A stretch of 64,000 nucleotides of DNA from Anaerocolumna aminovalerica (GCF_900115365.1 NZ_FOWD01000009.1:62001-126000); one strand, 5' to 3'. Positions 45,321 to 55,501 are shown, counted from the first letter of the stretch. Numbers and translations: made by a program. The notes: generated by a model from the letters alone, not told the origin.

Positions 45321-45896
45321 ATGGAGCAGAATTATAGTTTATTTAAAGGATATAGATTAATCTTCTGGGGTATATTCTTTACATCCTTTAATTTTAATTT
45401 TTTCGGTATCCCTATACTTCCGCAATTTATAGAATGGTTCATTGTATACAGCGGAATCAAAATGTTAAAAGAGGTATATACCTCTAAGTCTTTGATAAGT
45501 GCTGTTAATTGTGGAACATGGATTGTTTTGTTTACCTTAGTGGTAGGTTTTATATCTCTATTCGAGCCGAATATATTTAAAAACGGGACTTTGTTCACTC
45601 TCATATGGTCAACAGGAATTACCACAATGCAGCTTATATTAAAATATTATATATTAGTTGGATCAATTGAACTTTTAGAAGTATTTCATAAACAGGATGT
45701 TGCTGAAAAGTATGTAAAAAGTACGGGAAATTATATAATATCTTATATCTTGGTTACAGTAGCTCAGATTATAGTACTTACTATACCATCAGAGGTGTGG
45801 ATTGCTGCTTTAGGTATCGCTTCCCTTATATTGAACATATGGCTTATGATATTAATTAGTGAACTTAAAAATATCTTTAACAAAGAAGTTGTATAG
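45321..45896 (+). CDS. integral membrane protein of unknown function
   Basis: A 191-residue protein with about five hydrophobic segments (near 12-30, 58-78, 85-105, 133-153 and 160-180). No motif that I recognise. The 81-base gap after the interrupted gene and the same strand suggest a shared unit. A weak AGGAAAGG RBS precedes the ATG. Real coding is supported by the membrane pattern and length. Confidence 0.6.
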   Translation: MEQNYSLFKGYRLIFWGIFFTSFNFNFFGIPILPQFIEWFIVYSGIKMLKEVYTSKSLISAVNCGTWIVLFTLVVGFISLFEPNIFKNGTLFTLIWSTGITTMQLILKYYILVGSIELLEVFHKQDVAEKYVKSTGNYIISYILVTVAQIIVLTIPSEVWIAALGIASLILNIWLMILISELKNIFNKEVV

Positions 45897-45989
45897 GAAT
45901 AAAAGTCAGGTAAAGATGTCACTTTATAGTTAGATTATAGGAAAGTTCAATGTTATGTCAACTTCGTTACTTTGCTACCATTATTCATA

Positions 45990-46037
45990 CTGTTCCGAAC
46001 TGCATGGGGTTCCCTATCCATACAGTTCGTTGAACTT
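45990..46037. other. hairpin between convergent genes
   Basis: CGAACTGCATGG and CCATACAGTTCG can form a stem in the gap between the membrane protein and nucleoside kinase genes. No T run is present, so a terminator role is unclear. Confidence 0.35.
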
Positions 46038-46062
46038 CAGCATGTATTATAGACTAATCATT

Positions 46063-47727
46063 TCAAACCTTAAAGCAGCTTCCTCCTACGAATTCTTTCA
46101 GTATGGAATTCTGAGGCACGGCCTCGCTGCTTACTCCTAAGAAATAATCCAGAAATTTTAACAGTCTCTTTGCTTCCATAAATTCTTCACTATTCCTATC
46201 AATTCCAAATAAAATTGGTTCCGCATATTGCTTCAATATTGCTAATTCATAGATAAGTGCAGAATTGAACATTACATCTACATCTTCCTGGAAAGGAAAG
46301 ATATTTTCTTCTTCACCACGTCTTACTGATGGCCACATGCTAATGGTCCTTTGTCCGGAAGCCCCTCTTGTGCGGGCATCACGAACCATTCTTCGAATTA
46401 ATCTTAAATCTGTGGTAGGTATTCTGTTATGTTCATCAATGTTAAGGGAAGTTAGTGCACTGATATAAATCTTAAATTTACTTTCTCTTGGAAGGCTGTA
46501 GGATAATTTATCATTTAATCCATGAATTCCTTCAATAACAAGTATATCATTGGGTCCTAATGTCTTATAATTGCCTTTATATTCCCTATGACCGGTCTTA
46601 AAATTAAAACTTGGCAGTTCTACTGTTTTTCCTTCCAATAAATTAGTCATATCTTTATTAAACCGTTCCAGATCAATGGCATACAAGGATTCAAAGTTAG
46701 GATTTCCTTCTTCGTCTAAAGGGGTATTATCCCGTTCCACAAAGTAATCATCCACGGCTATTGGATGGGGGGTTAATCCATGGGTCTTTAACTGAATAGA
46801 TAACCTATGGGAAAATGTAGTCTTACCGGAAGAAGATGGTCCCGCAATCATAACGAACTTCTTATCTCCTGCCTCTTTTATCTGCTGGGCGATTTCTCCA
46901 ATCTTCATTTCCTGCAGCGCTTCCTGAGTCAGTATCAACTCATGAATATTGCCTTCTACTATAATGTCATTTAGCGCACCTACCGTATCCACTTCCATAG
47001 TTTTTGCCCATTGGTTGGATTCCTTCAGTGTATGGAACAGTTTATCCAACGGTTTAAAGGGCTCTATTTCTTTTGGATTCTGCTTTCTTGGAAGAAGCAG
47101 AATAGCACCCTCATCATAGGGAAATAAATCAAAATATTTAAGCATTCCTGTACTGGGTGGCATATAACCGTAATAATAGTCTTCAAATCCTTCCAGATTA
47201 TATATATTGGTTTTGGAAACCCTTCGATATTGAAACAGCCTCTCTTTGTCATACATTCTGTACCGGTTGAATAATTCAATGGCTTCGTCGGTTCCAACGG
47301 ATTTTTTTATAATGGGGTAGTCCTCCCGTACGATAGCTTCCATTCTCTCTTTTATCCTGCTGCAAAGTTCTTCCGTCATTGGAACCATCATTTCGATGGT
47401 GCAGTATAATCCATTTCCAAGAGAATACTCTACTGCCGCACGTTTTATTTTATCTGCACCCACTACATTATAGAGTGCTTTTAGCATTACTAAGGTAATA
47501 CCTCTTACATAGGTTTTATGGCCTGCATCATCCTTCGTAGTCAGGAAAGTTACTGTACAGTCTTGCTCCACTGTTTTTGACAGTTCCCGCAGCCTATTTC
47601 CTACAGATGCAAGTATAATGTCAGCGTTATAATCTTTTTGAAACTCTTTGCTGACTTCTAACAAGGAAATTCCTTGAGGATATTCTTTTATGTGACCGTT
47701 AATCTCTATCTTGACTGTATTTTCCAT
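46063..47727 (-). CDS. TGS-domain nucleoside kinase (uridine kinase-like)
   Basis: A 554-residue protein combining a threonyl-tRNA-synthetase-like N-terminal region with a P-loop kinase. Residues 1-65 are a TGS domain and about 65-240 resemble the second additional domain of ThrRS. The kinase domain follows: AGPSSSGKTTFSHRL (Walker A), VDDYFVERDNTP, DILVIEGIHGLND and RRMVRDARTRGASGQRT. This is the uridine kinase/phosphoribulokinase family as seen in many clostridia and Thermotoga; substrate probably a nucleoside. RBS AAGGAGGAG. It follows trmK by ten bases and probably shares its transcript. Confidence 0.88.
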   Translation of the reverse strand: MENTVKIEINGHIKEYPQGISLLEVSKEFQKDYNADIILASVGNRLRELSKTVEQDCTVTFLTTKDDAGHKTYVRGITLVMLKALYNVVGADKIKRAAVEYSLGNGLYCTIEMMVPMTEELCSRIKERMEAIVREDYPIIKKSVGTDEAIELFNRYRMYDKERLFQYRRVSKTNIYNLEGFEDYYYGYMPPSTGMLKYFDLFPYDEGAILLLPRKQNPKEIEPFKPLDKLFHTLKESNQWAKTMEVDTVGALNDIIVEGNIHELILTQEALQEMKIGEIAQQIKEAGDKKFVMIAGPSSSGKTTFSHRLSIQLKTHGLTPHPIAVDDYFVERDNTPLDEEGNPNFESLYAIDLERFNKDMTNLLEGKTVELPSFNFKTGHREYKGNYKTLGPNDILVIEGIHGLNDKLSYSLPRESKFKIYISALTSLNIDEHNRIPTTDLRLIRRMVRDARTRGASGQRTISMWPSVRRGEEENIFPFQEDVDVMFNSALIYELAILKQYAEPILFGIDRNSEEFMEAKRLLKFLDYFLGVSSEAVPQNSILKEFVGGSCFKV

Positions 47728-47737
47728 GTACTCCTCC

Positions 47738-48544
47738 TTATCCTTTATAATACACCAAACCAGCTTCTATATAACCTAATTCTTCTTCTACTTCCTTTAA
47801 CCTTGCCATGGCATTTTCAGTGGGATTTTGTTTTAATGCTTTTATTACCTGAAGGCACTGTATTTTCTCTCTTAATAAGAATTCCTTGGTGATGGGGTCC
47901 CTTTTTTGAAGCAGAAGCTTCCCATACCGGTGGAAAAGTTCCCGGTTGTTATCATGAGTAGTACCAGTATCTTCTGGTAACTTGGCCTTTTCACATTCCC
48001 CTGTTTCATTCGCCCTTTTGGAAACCTTTAATTGTACTGGTTCTTTTTCATTTTCCACGGTATCATTTGACATGGAAATTGCTTTTATTATGGTGTAATA
48101 TTTTCCATCATCAATCAGCATTTGTTCTGCGACGATTTCAAATTCAATTTGTTCTAAAAATTTACGCACAAAAGCTAATTCGGATTGAGGCTGTAGGACT
48201 AATTCCCTGCACTTTTTTACAGAAGCAAGGCCTTCCTCCAGTATCCGAACTGTTAATGCTCCTCCCATTCCTGCTATAAGAATGGTATCAGCTTCTCCGG
48301 GATTCAGTTTATAGAGACCATCCGATAGTCTCGTTTCAATCTGTCCGCCTAATCCAAGGCGTTTAATGTTTTCCTGCCCCCTTTCCAATGGTCCTTTATT
48401 CACGTCCATTGCAATAACACTTGGGGCTATGTTTTGACTAATCAAATATATGGATATGTAGGCATGGTCGCACCCTACATCTGCTACCCTGTTACCTTTT
48501 GTAACAGAGTCCGCAACTGCTTGTAATCTTTTTGATAATTGCAT
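47738..48544 (-). CDS. trmK: tRNA (adenine(22)-N1)-methyltransferase
   Basis: A 268-residue SAM methyltransferase that makes m1A22 in tRNA. The N-terminus LSKRLQAVADSVTKGNRVADVGCDHAYISIYLI carries the SAM loop, and ILIAGMGGALTVRILEEG is the family's second motif. The C-terminal coiled-coil (ATGNAMARLKEVEEEL-type helices) is typical. The usual clostridial order rpoD-trmK is seen. The middle section (about 165-200) is a low-complexity, charged insertion. Confidence 0.92.
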   Translation of the reverse strand: MQLSKRLQAVADSVTKGNRVADVGCDHAYISIYLISQNIAPSVIAMDVNKGPLERGQENIKRLGLGGQIETRLSDGLYKLNPGEADTILIAGMGGALTVRILEEGLASVKKCRELVLQPQSELAFVRKFLEQIEFEIVAEQMLIDDGKYYTIIKAISMSNDTVENEKEPVQLKVSKRANETGECEKAKLPEDTGTTHDNNRELFHRYGKLLLQKRDPITKEFLLREKIQCLQVIKALKQNPTENAMARLKEVEEELGYIEAGLVYYKG

Positions 48545-48658
48545 AACTACCTGCCTTAATACTTATATAAATTTCTGCCATTTCTAAAGGAATTATTTTT
48601 AATAATTATTCTATATAGTTGTTTCATTACTTTGTCAGCTATTCATTTTTTAAGAATC

Positions 48659-49753
48659 TTATTCTAAATAATCCTTTAGTTTACGGCTGCGACTGGGATG
48701 CCTTAATTTACGTAATGCCTTAGCTTCTATTTGACGGATTCTTTCCCTTGTTACGTTAAATTCTTTACCTACTTCCTCCAAAGTACGGGAACGTCCGTCA
48801 TCAAGGCCGAAACGTAATCTTAAAACCTTTTGTTCTCTATCGGTAAGTGTTCCAAGTACATCAATCAACTGCTCTTTCAGCAGAGTAAATGCCGCTGCAT
48901 CTGCCGGTACCGGAATATTATCATCTTGAATGAAATCTCCAAGATGGCTGTCTTCTTCTTCTCCGATAGGTGTTTCTAAAGATACCGGTTCCTGAGAAAT
49001 CTTCTGAATTTCACGAACACGCTCCACCGGCATATTCATTTCTTTGGCTACCTCTTCCGGAAATGGTTCCCTGCCTAATTCCTGCACCAACTGTCTTTGT
49101 ACACGGATTAACTTATTAATCGTTTCCACCATGTGAACCGGAATACGTATGGTTCTTGCCTGGTCTGCTATTGCTCTTGTTATAGCTTGTCTGATCCACC
49201 AGGTAGCATAGGTGCTGAACTTAAATCCTTTTTCGTAATCAAACTTTTCAACAGCCTTTATTAATCCCAGATTTCCTTCTTGAATCAAATCTAAGAATTG
49301 CATACCACGCCCTACATAACGTTTTGCTATACTGACTACCAAGCGAAGGTTGGCTTCTGCCAGTCTCTTCTTAGCTTCCTGGTCTCCGGCTGACATTCTT
49401 TTTGCCAGTTCTATTTCCTCATCAATACTAAGCAAAGGCACTTTACCGATTTCTTTTAGATACATTCTTACCGGATCTTCAATACTGATACCCTCTGGTA
49501 ATGAATAATCAATTTCTTCAATATCTTCATCTTCCGGTTCTAAAACAATATCCTCTTCATCGTTGGCCAATCTAAGAACATCTACGTTATTTGCTTCCAA
49601 ATATTCATAGATTTTCTCGATTATGTTACTATCCATTTCAAAGTCTATGAAAAAGTCGTTAATTTCCTGGTATTCCAATACATTTTTCTTTTTTCTTGCA
49701 TATGCCAGTAACTCTTTTAACTTATCCGTAAATTTTACCATATTTTCGTCCAT
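48659..49753 (-). CDS. rpoD: RNA polymerase primary sigma factor RpoD/SigA
   Basis: A 364-residue housekeeping sigma factor. Region 1.2 is [15 protein letters not shown]. Region 2 is [56 protein letters not shown]. Region 3 has [13 protein letters not shown]. Region 4 is [15 protein letters not shown]...[27 protein letters not shown]. Length and order match firmicute SigA, with the short N-terminal region 1.1-like part. The consensus promoters throughout this window fit its specificity. RBS GGAGG. Confidence 0.98.
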   Translation of the reverse strand: MDENMVKFTDKLKELLAYARKKKNVLEYQEINDFFIDFEMDSNIIEKIYEYLEANNVDVLRLANDEEDIVLEPEDEDIEEIDYSLPEGISIEDPVRMYLKEIGKVPLLSIDEEIELAKRMSAGDQEAKKRLAEANLRLVVSIAKRYVGRGMQFLDLIQEGNLGLIKAVEKFDYEKGFKFSTYATWWIRQAITRAIADQARTIRIPVHMVETINKLIRVQRQLVQELGREPFPEEVAKEMNMPVERVREIQKISQEPVSLETPIGEEEDSHLGDFIQDDNIPVPADAAAFTLLKEQLIDVLGTLTDREQKVLRLRFGLDDGRSRTLEEVGKEFNVTRERIRQIEAKALRKLRHPSRSRKLKDYLE

Positions 49754-49808
49754 AACTATCTATCCTCCTAAATTGCCTCTGCTCAATCTTCTTAGTATTT
49801 TAACCATC

Positions 49809-51575
49809 CTAGAAAGAAATATGCAATTTCTGTAAGTCTGCTTGCTCTCTTATGATATTTTGAAGGCCGATGATGTCATTATTTTCAATCGCTTTCTTAC
49901 TTTTTACATCAAGGCTGTTCTTCTTTATTCGTAATACGGTCTCTTCCAAAGCCTTCTTTCTTTCCACCTCTCCCAGGTCCTCCGGTATCTCAGTGGAGAA
50001 TAAAGAAGCAACTTCATTTTGCTCTTCTTTGCTTTCAAACTGATTGATGATCTTTGCCGGTGTCACTTTATGTTCCGTATGATATTGGGCAAATAACATC
50101 TGTGCAACTTGTTCATACAGTTCCTCCGTAAAATCTTCCGGTGCAATGATTCCCTTTAATTTATCAAATAAACTGGTATCCTCTATAAACCAGGTAAGAA
50201 GAATCTTTTGGGATTGTTTCATTCCATCTTCCCGTTTTTTCTTCTTAGCAGGCTCAGCCACCCTCTTTATATCAGTTTGTCCCACAACTATTTGGGCTCC
50301 ATACCGGTTTACTAATTTCCTTAAATTATCAAATCCAATATTATATTTTTTTGCAACCGTTTCGATATAGATATTTCTTTCGATTTCTTCTGTAAAATTA
50401 AGCATCTTTTTAGCAATCTCATTAAAGAATTTGGTTTTTTGCTCCGGATCGGAAAGGTCATATTCCCCCTCCAACACCTCCACTTCAAAAAGAAAGGAAT
50501 TCTGTGCATTATCAATCCGTTTTTGATATTCTTCCGGGCCTAAGGCTTTGATAAACTCATCTGGATCTTTGTATGGCTTCATATTAATTATTTTTACGGA
50601 TAGACCTGCTTCTTTTAAAATTGGAATAGCTCTCAGAGCTGCTTTGGTTCCTGCTTCATCACTGTCATAAGTAATAAGAACCTCACTTGTGTATCTCTTT
50701 AACAGATTAGCCTGCAAGCCGGTAAATGCTGTTCCAAGCGAGGCCACAGCATTCTTAAATCCTGCCTGATGTAGTGCTATAACATCCATATATCCTTCAC
50801 ATATTAATATGTTTGGTTTTCTGGATATTCTGGCGAAATTCAGGCCGTACAGGTTACGGCTTTTATCAAATAATTTGGTTTCCGGAGAATTTAAATATTT
50901 TGGAAGTCCATCTCCCATAACACGCCCGCCAAAGCCGATAACCCGGTTATTCACATCCATGATGGGGAACATGACACGATTCCAAAACTTATCATATACC
51001 TTGCTCTTGTCAATGGTAATCAGTCCGGATTCCTTTAAAATTCCATCATCATATCCCAAATGTTTCAAGTATTGATATAAATCATCTCCAGTCTTATTAG
51101 AATACCCAAGTCCAAATTGTTTTATTGTATTCTCAGAAAGTTTTCTGCTTAAAAGATAATTTAGGGCAGCTTGTCCGTTTTTTTGCTGTAGTTGGTAATA
51201 GTAGTACTTTGCAGCCTCTTTATTTATCTCCAATAATTTTGTTTTTAAGCTGGCTTGCCGTTTGGCTTCTTCACTGTATTCTGCTTCCGGGAGATTTACT
51301 CCCACTCGGCCAGCCAATGACTTTAACGCCTCCACAAATGTATAATTTTCATATTCCATAATAAAAGTAAAAACATTTCCTCCAACTCCGCAGCCAAAAC
51401 AATGATACATTTGTTTAGAGCTGCTTACACTAAAGGAGGGTGTTTTTTCATTATGGAAGGGACAAAGCCCCATATGGTTACTTCCTTTTTTTTGTAATTT
51501 TACATAGGAGCCTATCACATCTACTATATCGTTCCTTATTCTTATTTCTTCCACTAAATCTTCCGGGTAAAACAT
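49809..51575 (-). CDS. dnaG: DNA primase
   Basis: A 588-residue primase that makes RNA primers at the replication fork. The zinc-binding domain has Cys38, His41, Cys59 and Cys62 (LCPFHNEKTPSFSV...YHCFGCG). The TOPRIM core has NILICEGYMDVIALHQAGF and TYDSDEAG (around 250-310). The C-terminal helicase-interaction region is shorter and diverged. It is followed by rpoD 55 bases on, the classic macromolecular-synthesis operon order. Confidence 0.98.
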   Translation of the reverse strand: MFYPEDLVEEIRIRNDIVDVIGSYVKLQKKGSNHMGLCPFHNEKTPSFSVSSSKQMYHCFGCGVGGNVFTFIMEYENYTFVEALKSLAGRVGVNLPEAEYSEEAKRQASLKTKLLEINKEAAKYYYYQLQQKNGQAALNYLLSRKLSENTIKQFGLGYSNKTGDDLYQYLKHLGYDDGILKESGLITIDKSKVYDKFWNRVMFPIMDVNNRVIGFGGRVMGDGLPKYLNSPETKLFDKSRNLYGLNFARISRKPNILICEGYMDVIALHQAGFKNAVASLGTAFTGLQANLLKRYTSEVLITYDSDEAGTKAALRAIPILKEAGLSVKIINMKPYKDPDEFIKALGPEEYQKRIDNAQNSFLFEVEVLEGEYDLSDPEQKTKFFNEIAKKMLNFTEEIERNIYIETVAKKYNIGFDNLRKLVNRYGAQIVVGQTDIKRVAEPAKKKKREDGMKQSQKILLTWFIEDTSLFDKLKGIIAPEDFTEELYEQVAQMLFAQYHTEHKVTPAKIINQFESKEEQNEVASLFSTEIPEDLGEVERKKALEETVLRIKKNSLDVKSKKAIENNDIIGLQNIIREQADLQKLHISF

Positions 51576-51629
51576 GGTAATCTCCTATTCTATCTATAAT
51601 TGATTATGAAGTTACATCCTTTCATAATT

Positions 51630-52679
51630 TTAATATATACTCCATGATCTTGGTATATTTAATTCCTTGAATTTCGCAACTGCAAACCGGTCCGTCATAC
51701 CTGCAATATAGTCACAAACAACTCTGGTTACTGTTTCGCCTTTTTCTTCAATCATTTCTAAGAATTCCTCCGGCATTAATTCCAGATTCTTTACATAATA
51801 TTCAAAAAGCCATGCTACCATGGATTCGGCTTTGGCTTCTTCACCTTTTGCCACCGGATTGGTATATACGCTTCTGAACATATATTTACGCATTTCAAAC
51901 ATTGCCTGTTCAATCTTTTCCGACATAATTATATCACCGGTGCCTTCACTGTTGATGATAATGTCATGTATAATAGTATTCAAACGCTCTCTTGAGCTGT
52001 GTCCTAATATATCGGTAAATTCTCTGGGAATATCCTCTTCCAGTATGATATGTCCCCGAATAGCATCATCAATATCATGATTAATATAAGCAATTTTATC
52101 AGACAGCCGTACAATCTTTCCTTCCAAAGTCTTTGGTTTTCCCTTTGTCTGATGGTTTAAGATGCCATCCCGTACTTCTTTGGTAAGATTTAATCCCCGC
52201 CCGTGATTTTCTAAGATTTCCACGATACGAATACTTTGTAAATGATGTTCGAACTTCTCAGGACAAACGCGGTTTAACACTCTTTCTCCCGCATGTCCAA
52301 ATGGGGTATGTCCCAGATCATGTCCAAGAGCAATGGCTTCTGTTAAATCTTCATTTAAACGCAATGCCCTTGCAATGGTTCTGGCTGTTTGCGCTACTTC
52401 CAGAGTATGAGTGAGTCTGGTACGGTAGTGATCCCCTTCCGGAGCCAGAAAAACCTGGGTCTTATGTTTTAATCTGCGGAAGGATTTTGAATGTAGAATT
52501 CTGTCCCGGTCTCTTTGATATATGGGACGAATGTCGCAAGGATCTTCATAGATATCTCTGCCTTCTGAACTATCACTAAAGGATGCATAAGGACTTAAAA
52601 TTTCATGTTCCCTCTGCTCCAGTTTCTGTCTAATATTCACACTGCTAACTAATTTATCTTGATTAAAATCCTTTTTCAC
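51630..52679 (-). CDS. dgt: dGTP triphosphohydrolase-like HD protein
   Basis: A 349-residue HD-domain nucleotidase, deoxyguanosinetriphosphate triphosphohydrolase family. Metal-binding residues are in TRLTHTLEVAQTARTIA, AIALGHDLGHTPFGHAGE (H...HD) and SDKIAYINHDIDDA. It controls dNTP pools. GTG start at 52679 is preferred over the GTG at 52688 because GGGGAG then lies eight bases upstream. It lies upstream of dnaG in the same direction, as in many firmicutes. Confidence 0.92.
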   Translation of the reverse strand: MKKDFNQDKLVSSVNIRQKLEQREHEILSPYASFSDSSEGRDIYEDPCDIRPIYQRDRDRILHSKSFRRLKHKTQVFLAPEGDHYRTRLTHTLEVAQTARTIARALRLNEDLTEAIALGHDLGHTPFGHAGERVLNRVCPEKFEHHLQSIRIVEILENHGRGLNLTKEVRDGILNHQTKGKPKTLEGKIVRLSDKIAYINHDIDDAIRGHIILEEDIPREFTDILGHSSRERLNTIIHDIIINSEGTGDIIMSEKIEQAMFEMRKYMFRSVYTNPVAKGEEAKAESMVAWLFEYYVKNLELMPEEFLEMIEEKGETVTRVVCDYIAGMTDRFAVAKFKELNIPRSWSIY

Positions 52680-52688
52680 TTCTATCAC

Positions 52689-52953
52689 TCCCCTTTTTGA
52701 AGTTAATGTACGATCAAATTATGTATTAGTATTTGTGCTATGTTACGGACTATTCTTACTTATATTATTAATATTCTACCAAAGTTGGTGATTTCCTTTT
52801 TTATTTTTCAATTTTCCGTAATATTTTTTATAAATATCAGTTTTGGACAAATTTATATACAAGGAAGCTATTATTAGCAGTGTATTCATGGAGTCACCAA
52901 AGGTGCTTTTAGTCAACTTTTACATATTTTTTATACATCCTATATTGCAAAAT
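52689..52953. other. intergenic region with no gene
   Basis: AT-rich, about 265 bases between dgt and the FeoB-associated gene, with only short ORFs lacking RBS. A small GTCACC-AAA-GGTGCT hairpin near 52890 is the only structure seen. Confidence 0.4.
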
Positions 52954-52998
52954 GAGATTCACCCGGTATTAAACAATAGGAAATACCGAATGAATCTC
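52954..52998 (-). terminator. terminator of the feoAB operon
   Basis: GAGATTCACCCGGTATT pairs with AATACCGAATGAATCTC (one bulge/mismatch) just past the small Cys-rich gene. Read leftward it is followed by ATTTTG. Confidence 0.7.
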
Positions 52999-53007
52999 TA
53001 TCAAAGC

Positions 53008-53142
53008 TTAATGGCACTTTTCTTTTGATGGGCAGTCACTGCAGCCACAGCTGCAGAATTTACCTGCCTTTATATCTTTTACCTTTTTATATATAATATA
53101 AATAACATAGATTGCAATCGCTGCTCCAATTACGTATGGCAT
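53008..53142 (-). CDS. FeoB-associated Cys-rich membrane protein
   Basis: A 44-residue protein. A membrane segment covers about residues 3-18 (YVIGAAIAIYVIYIIY), then a basic stretch (KKVKDIK), then a cysteine cluster CSCGCSDC with a final KCH. This is the FeoB_associated family, found directly after feoB and thought to assist ferrous iron uptake or hold iron near the channel. RBS GAAAGGAGT. It lies 34 bases after the feoB stop and is in the same operon. Confidence 0.9.
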   Translation of the reverse strand: MPYVIGAAIAIYVIYIIYKKVKDIKAGKFCSCGCSDCPSKEKCH

Positions 53143-53176
53143 AATTCCACTCCTTTCAATCAACCGCACAAATCAA

Positions 53177-55234
53177 TTAAATAAGACTACCGATTTGGTA
53201 AACAATAGTTGCTACTGCCCATGCAATCACTAATTGGAATAAGATTGTAAATAAAGTTAATTTCACAGACTTTAATTCTTTTGCAATAACTCCTACGGCT
53301 GCTGCACATGGCGTATACAATAAACAAAATAGCATAAGCGCGAATGCATTTAAGGTTCCAAAACCTAATGGTTGCAGCATATCACTTAATTGAGTCATTC
53401 CTGCCGGGGTATTAATATCTGCAATACCAAACAGAATTCCAAAGCTGGCTACTACTACTTCTTTGGCGGCCAGACCAGAGATCAGCGCTACTCCGATCTG
53501 CCACAGACCTAAGCCTGCCGGAGCCAATACCGGCACCAGAAAACGTCCGATGCTGGCACCAAAGCTTTGTGACATGTCGGTTACCATGCCCTTTGTACCA
53601 AAATTTAAGATAAACCATATAATAACAGAAGCTAAGAATATAGTTGTACCTGCTTTTGACAGGTAATCCTTAATTTTATCCCACACATAAATCAGTATGG
53701 TTCTTACGTTTGGTGCCTTATATTCAGGCAATTCTATAAGTAACGTACTTATTTGCCCCTCTTCTTGTTTATCAATCTTATTCATAATATATGCAGCTAA
53801 GATTCCTATTATCAAACCGATGACATACATGGATAAAGCCACCAATGCTGCATTTTTCTTAAAGAACATACCCGAAAATAAAACATAAATGGGTATTTTG
53901 GCACTACAGGACATAAATGGAGTTACAAATATAGTTTTACGTCTGTCTTTAATATTTTCAAGGGTTCTGGAAGCCATAACCGCAGGAACGGTACATCCGA
54001 ATCCCAGTAACATAGGTATGAAAGCTCTTCCGGATAATCCGATTTTACCCATAATACCATTCATTACATAGGCTACTCTTGCCATATAACCGCTGTCTTC
54101 CAAAATTGCAAGGGCAAGGAATAGAATTGCAATGTTTGGAAGGAAAGTTAGTATTCCACCAACACCTGCAATAATACCATCCACAACCAAGGAGGTTAAA
54201 ATATCACCGGCATGAATAGATATCAAAAAGTTCAATACCAGCTCTGAAAAGGAAGAAATAATTCCTTCAAAATAACCAGCAAATATATTACCTATGGAAA
54301 AGGTCAGGAAGAATACCAAACCAATTACTGCAAAAAAGATAGGCATACCCCAGAATCTATGAGTAAGAATACGGTCTACTTTATCTGTAGAAGCTTCTTT
54401 CTTGCTTTTATTTACCAGAACTTCTTCAATGATTTCTTCAATAAAATCATATTTTTGATTAATAATATCAGTTTCATAATTACGATCTACAATTCCGGAT
54501 AAATTTACAGGATAGCGCTCCATAATCTCTTCATCCTGTTCCAGCAATTTAATAGCATGCCATCTTACATTCTTTATACCGGGATAATTATATAATAAAA
54601 TTTCTGAAATGGAATCAATTTTATCTTCGATATCATCACTATAAACAACAGCATATTCCTTGTGATGCTCATGAACATGTTCACTGTCTTTTTCCTGATT
54701 GCCAATATGATGATGTTCTAAATTATTGTCATTAAGCTTATCTTTGTGATGGGATACCGCATGCATTAAAATATCCAATCCGGTTTTCTTTCTGGCTGAT
54801 ACCGGAATAACCGGGATTCCAAGCATCTCCGGAAGTCTGTGAAGATCTATCTCCATTCCTCTTTCTTCTACAATATCCATCATATTCAAAGCTAAAATTA
54901 CAGGTTTCCCTAATTCAATTAATTGCAAAGTTAAATAGAGATTTCTCTCTAAACTGGAGGCATCAGCAACATCAATAATAACGTCCACATCATCCTCTAA
55001 TATATATTGTCTTGTTAATTTTTCTTCTAACGTATAGGAAGTCAAACTATAGATACCGGGTAAATCCACTAATTTAAATCGTTCATTGTGATACCTCATG
55101 GCACCTTCTTTTTTCTCAACCGTTACTCCCGGCCAATTAGCTACTTTAAGCTTAGCTCCTGTATATGCATTAAAAAGTGTAGTTTTACCGCAGTTTGGAT
55201 TGCCTACAAATCCTACATGAAGTTCTTCTCTCAT
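53177..55234 (-). CDS. feoB: ferrous iron transport protein B
   Basis: A 685-residue GTPase-coupled Fe2+ transporter. G1 is GNPNCGKTTL (residues 11-20), G2 region VANWPGVTVE, G3 DLPG (57-60), G4 NMMD (117-120). A GDI-like domain and the membrane domain follow, including GRAFIPMLLGFGCTVPAVMASR and SCSAKIPIYVLF, the two conserved gate motifs. Between residues 162 and 191 the linker is rich in histidine (about nine), a possible metal-binding tail. It directly follows feoA (stop and start adjacent). Confidence 0.97.
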   Translation of the reverse strand: MREELHVGFVGNPNCGKTTLFNAYTGAKLKVANWPGVTVEKKEGAMRYHNERFKLVDLPGIYSLTSYTLEEKLTRQYILEDDVDVIIDVADASSLERNLYLTLQLIELGKPVILALNMMDIVEERGMEIDLHRLPEMLGIPVIPVSARKKTGLDILMHAVSHHKDKLNDNNLEHHHIGNQEKDSEHVHEHHKEYAVVYSDDIEDKIDSISEILLYNYPGIKNVRWHAIKLLEQDEEIMERYPVNLSGIVDRNYETDIINQKYDFIEEIIEEVLVNKSKKEASTDKVDRILTHRFWGMPIFFAVIGLVFFLTFSIGNIFAGYFEGIISSFSELVLNFLISIHAGDILTSLVVDGIIAGVGGILTFLPNIAILFLALAILEDSGYMARVAYVMNGIMGKIGLSGRAFIPMLLGFGCTVPAVMASRTLENIKDRRKTIFVTPFMSCSAKIPIYVLFSGMFFKKNAALVALSMYVIGLIIGILAAYIMNKIDKQEEGQISTLLIELPEYKAPNVRTILIYVWDKIKDYLSKAGTTIFLASVIIWFILNFGTKGMVTDMSQSFGASIGRFLVPVLAPAGLGLWQIGVALISGLAAKEVVVASFGILFGIADINTPAGMTQLSDMLQPLGFGTLNAFALMLFCLLYTPCAAAVGVIAKELKSVKLTLFTILFQLVIAWAVATIVYQIGSLI

Positions 55235-55459
55235 TTAAGCAACCTCCTCCACAAAAATTGCATCTGCAATTTTTTTACCAATTGCTAAACGGGTACCTCG
55301 TACCTTAAATACAATTGCACCATTATAATTTTGATTAAGCAACTCTACTTTCGTTCCGTCAATTAGTCCTAATGCCTCTAATCTTTGCTTTGTAGTATGC
55401 TCTAACTTAAGTTCTTTAACAAAATAAAACTGACCAATCCGGCCTTCACTAAGGGTCAT
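55235..55459 (-). CDS. feoA: ferrous iron transport protein A
   Basis: A 74-residue SH3-like partner of FeoB: LKLEHTTKQRLEALGLIDGTKVELL and VFKVRGTRLAIGKKIADAIFVEE match FeoA. First gene of the operon. RBS GGAAGGTG. Transcription is controlled by a Fur box overlapping the promoter (55487-55501). Confidence 0.94.
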   Translation of the reverse strand: MTLSEGRIGQFYFVKELKLEHTTKQRLEALGLIDGTKVELLNQNYNGAIVFKVRGTRLAIGKKIADAIFVEEVA

Positions 55460-55486
55460 ATTTGTTCACCTTCCCGCAAGATTAAA

Positions 55487-55501
55487 TGATAATAATTCTC
55501 A
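55487..55501. promoter_or_regulatory. Fur box
   Basis: TGATAATAATTCTCA differs by one base from the firmicute Fur 7-1-7 consensus TGATAATNATTATCA. It starts eight bases downstream of the -10 box, covering the transcription start of feoA. Confidence 0.88.

Noticed and set aside
45955-46140. 61-codon rightward ORF past the membrane protein
   Set aside because: Mostly antisense to the nucleoside kinase C-terminus; no RBS.
52843-53028. 61-codon rightward ORF upstream of the FeoB-associated gene
   Set aside because: No RBS; it overlaps the operon terminator and the antisense of a real small gene.
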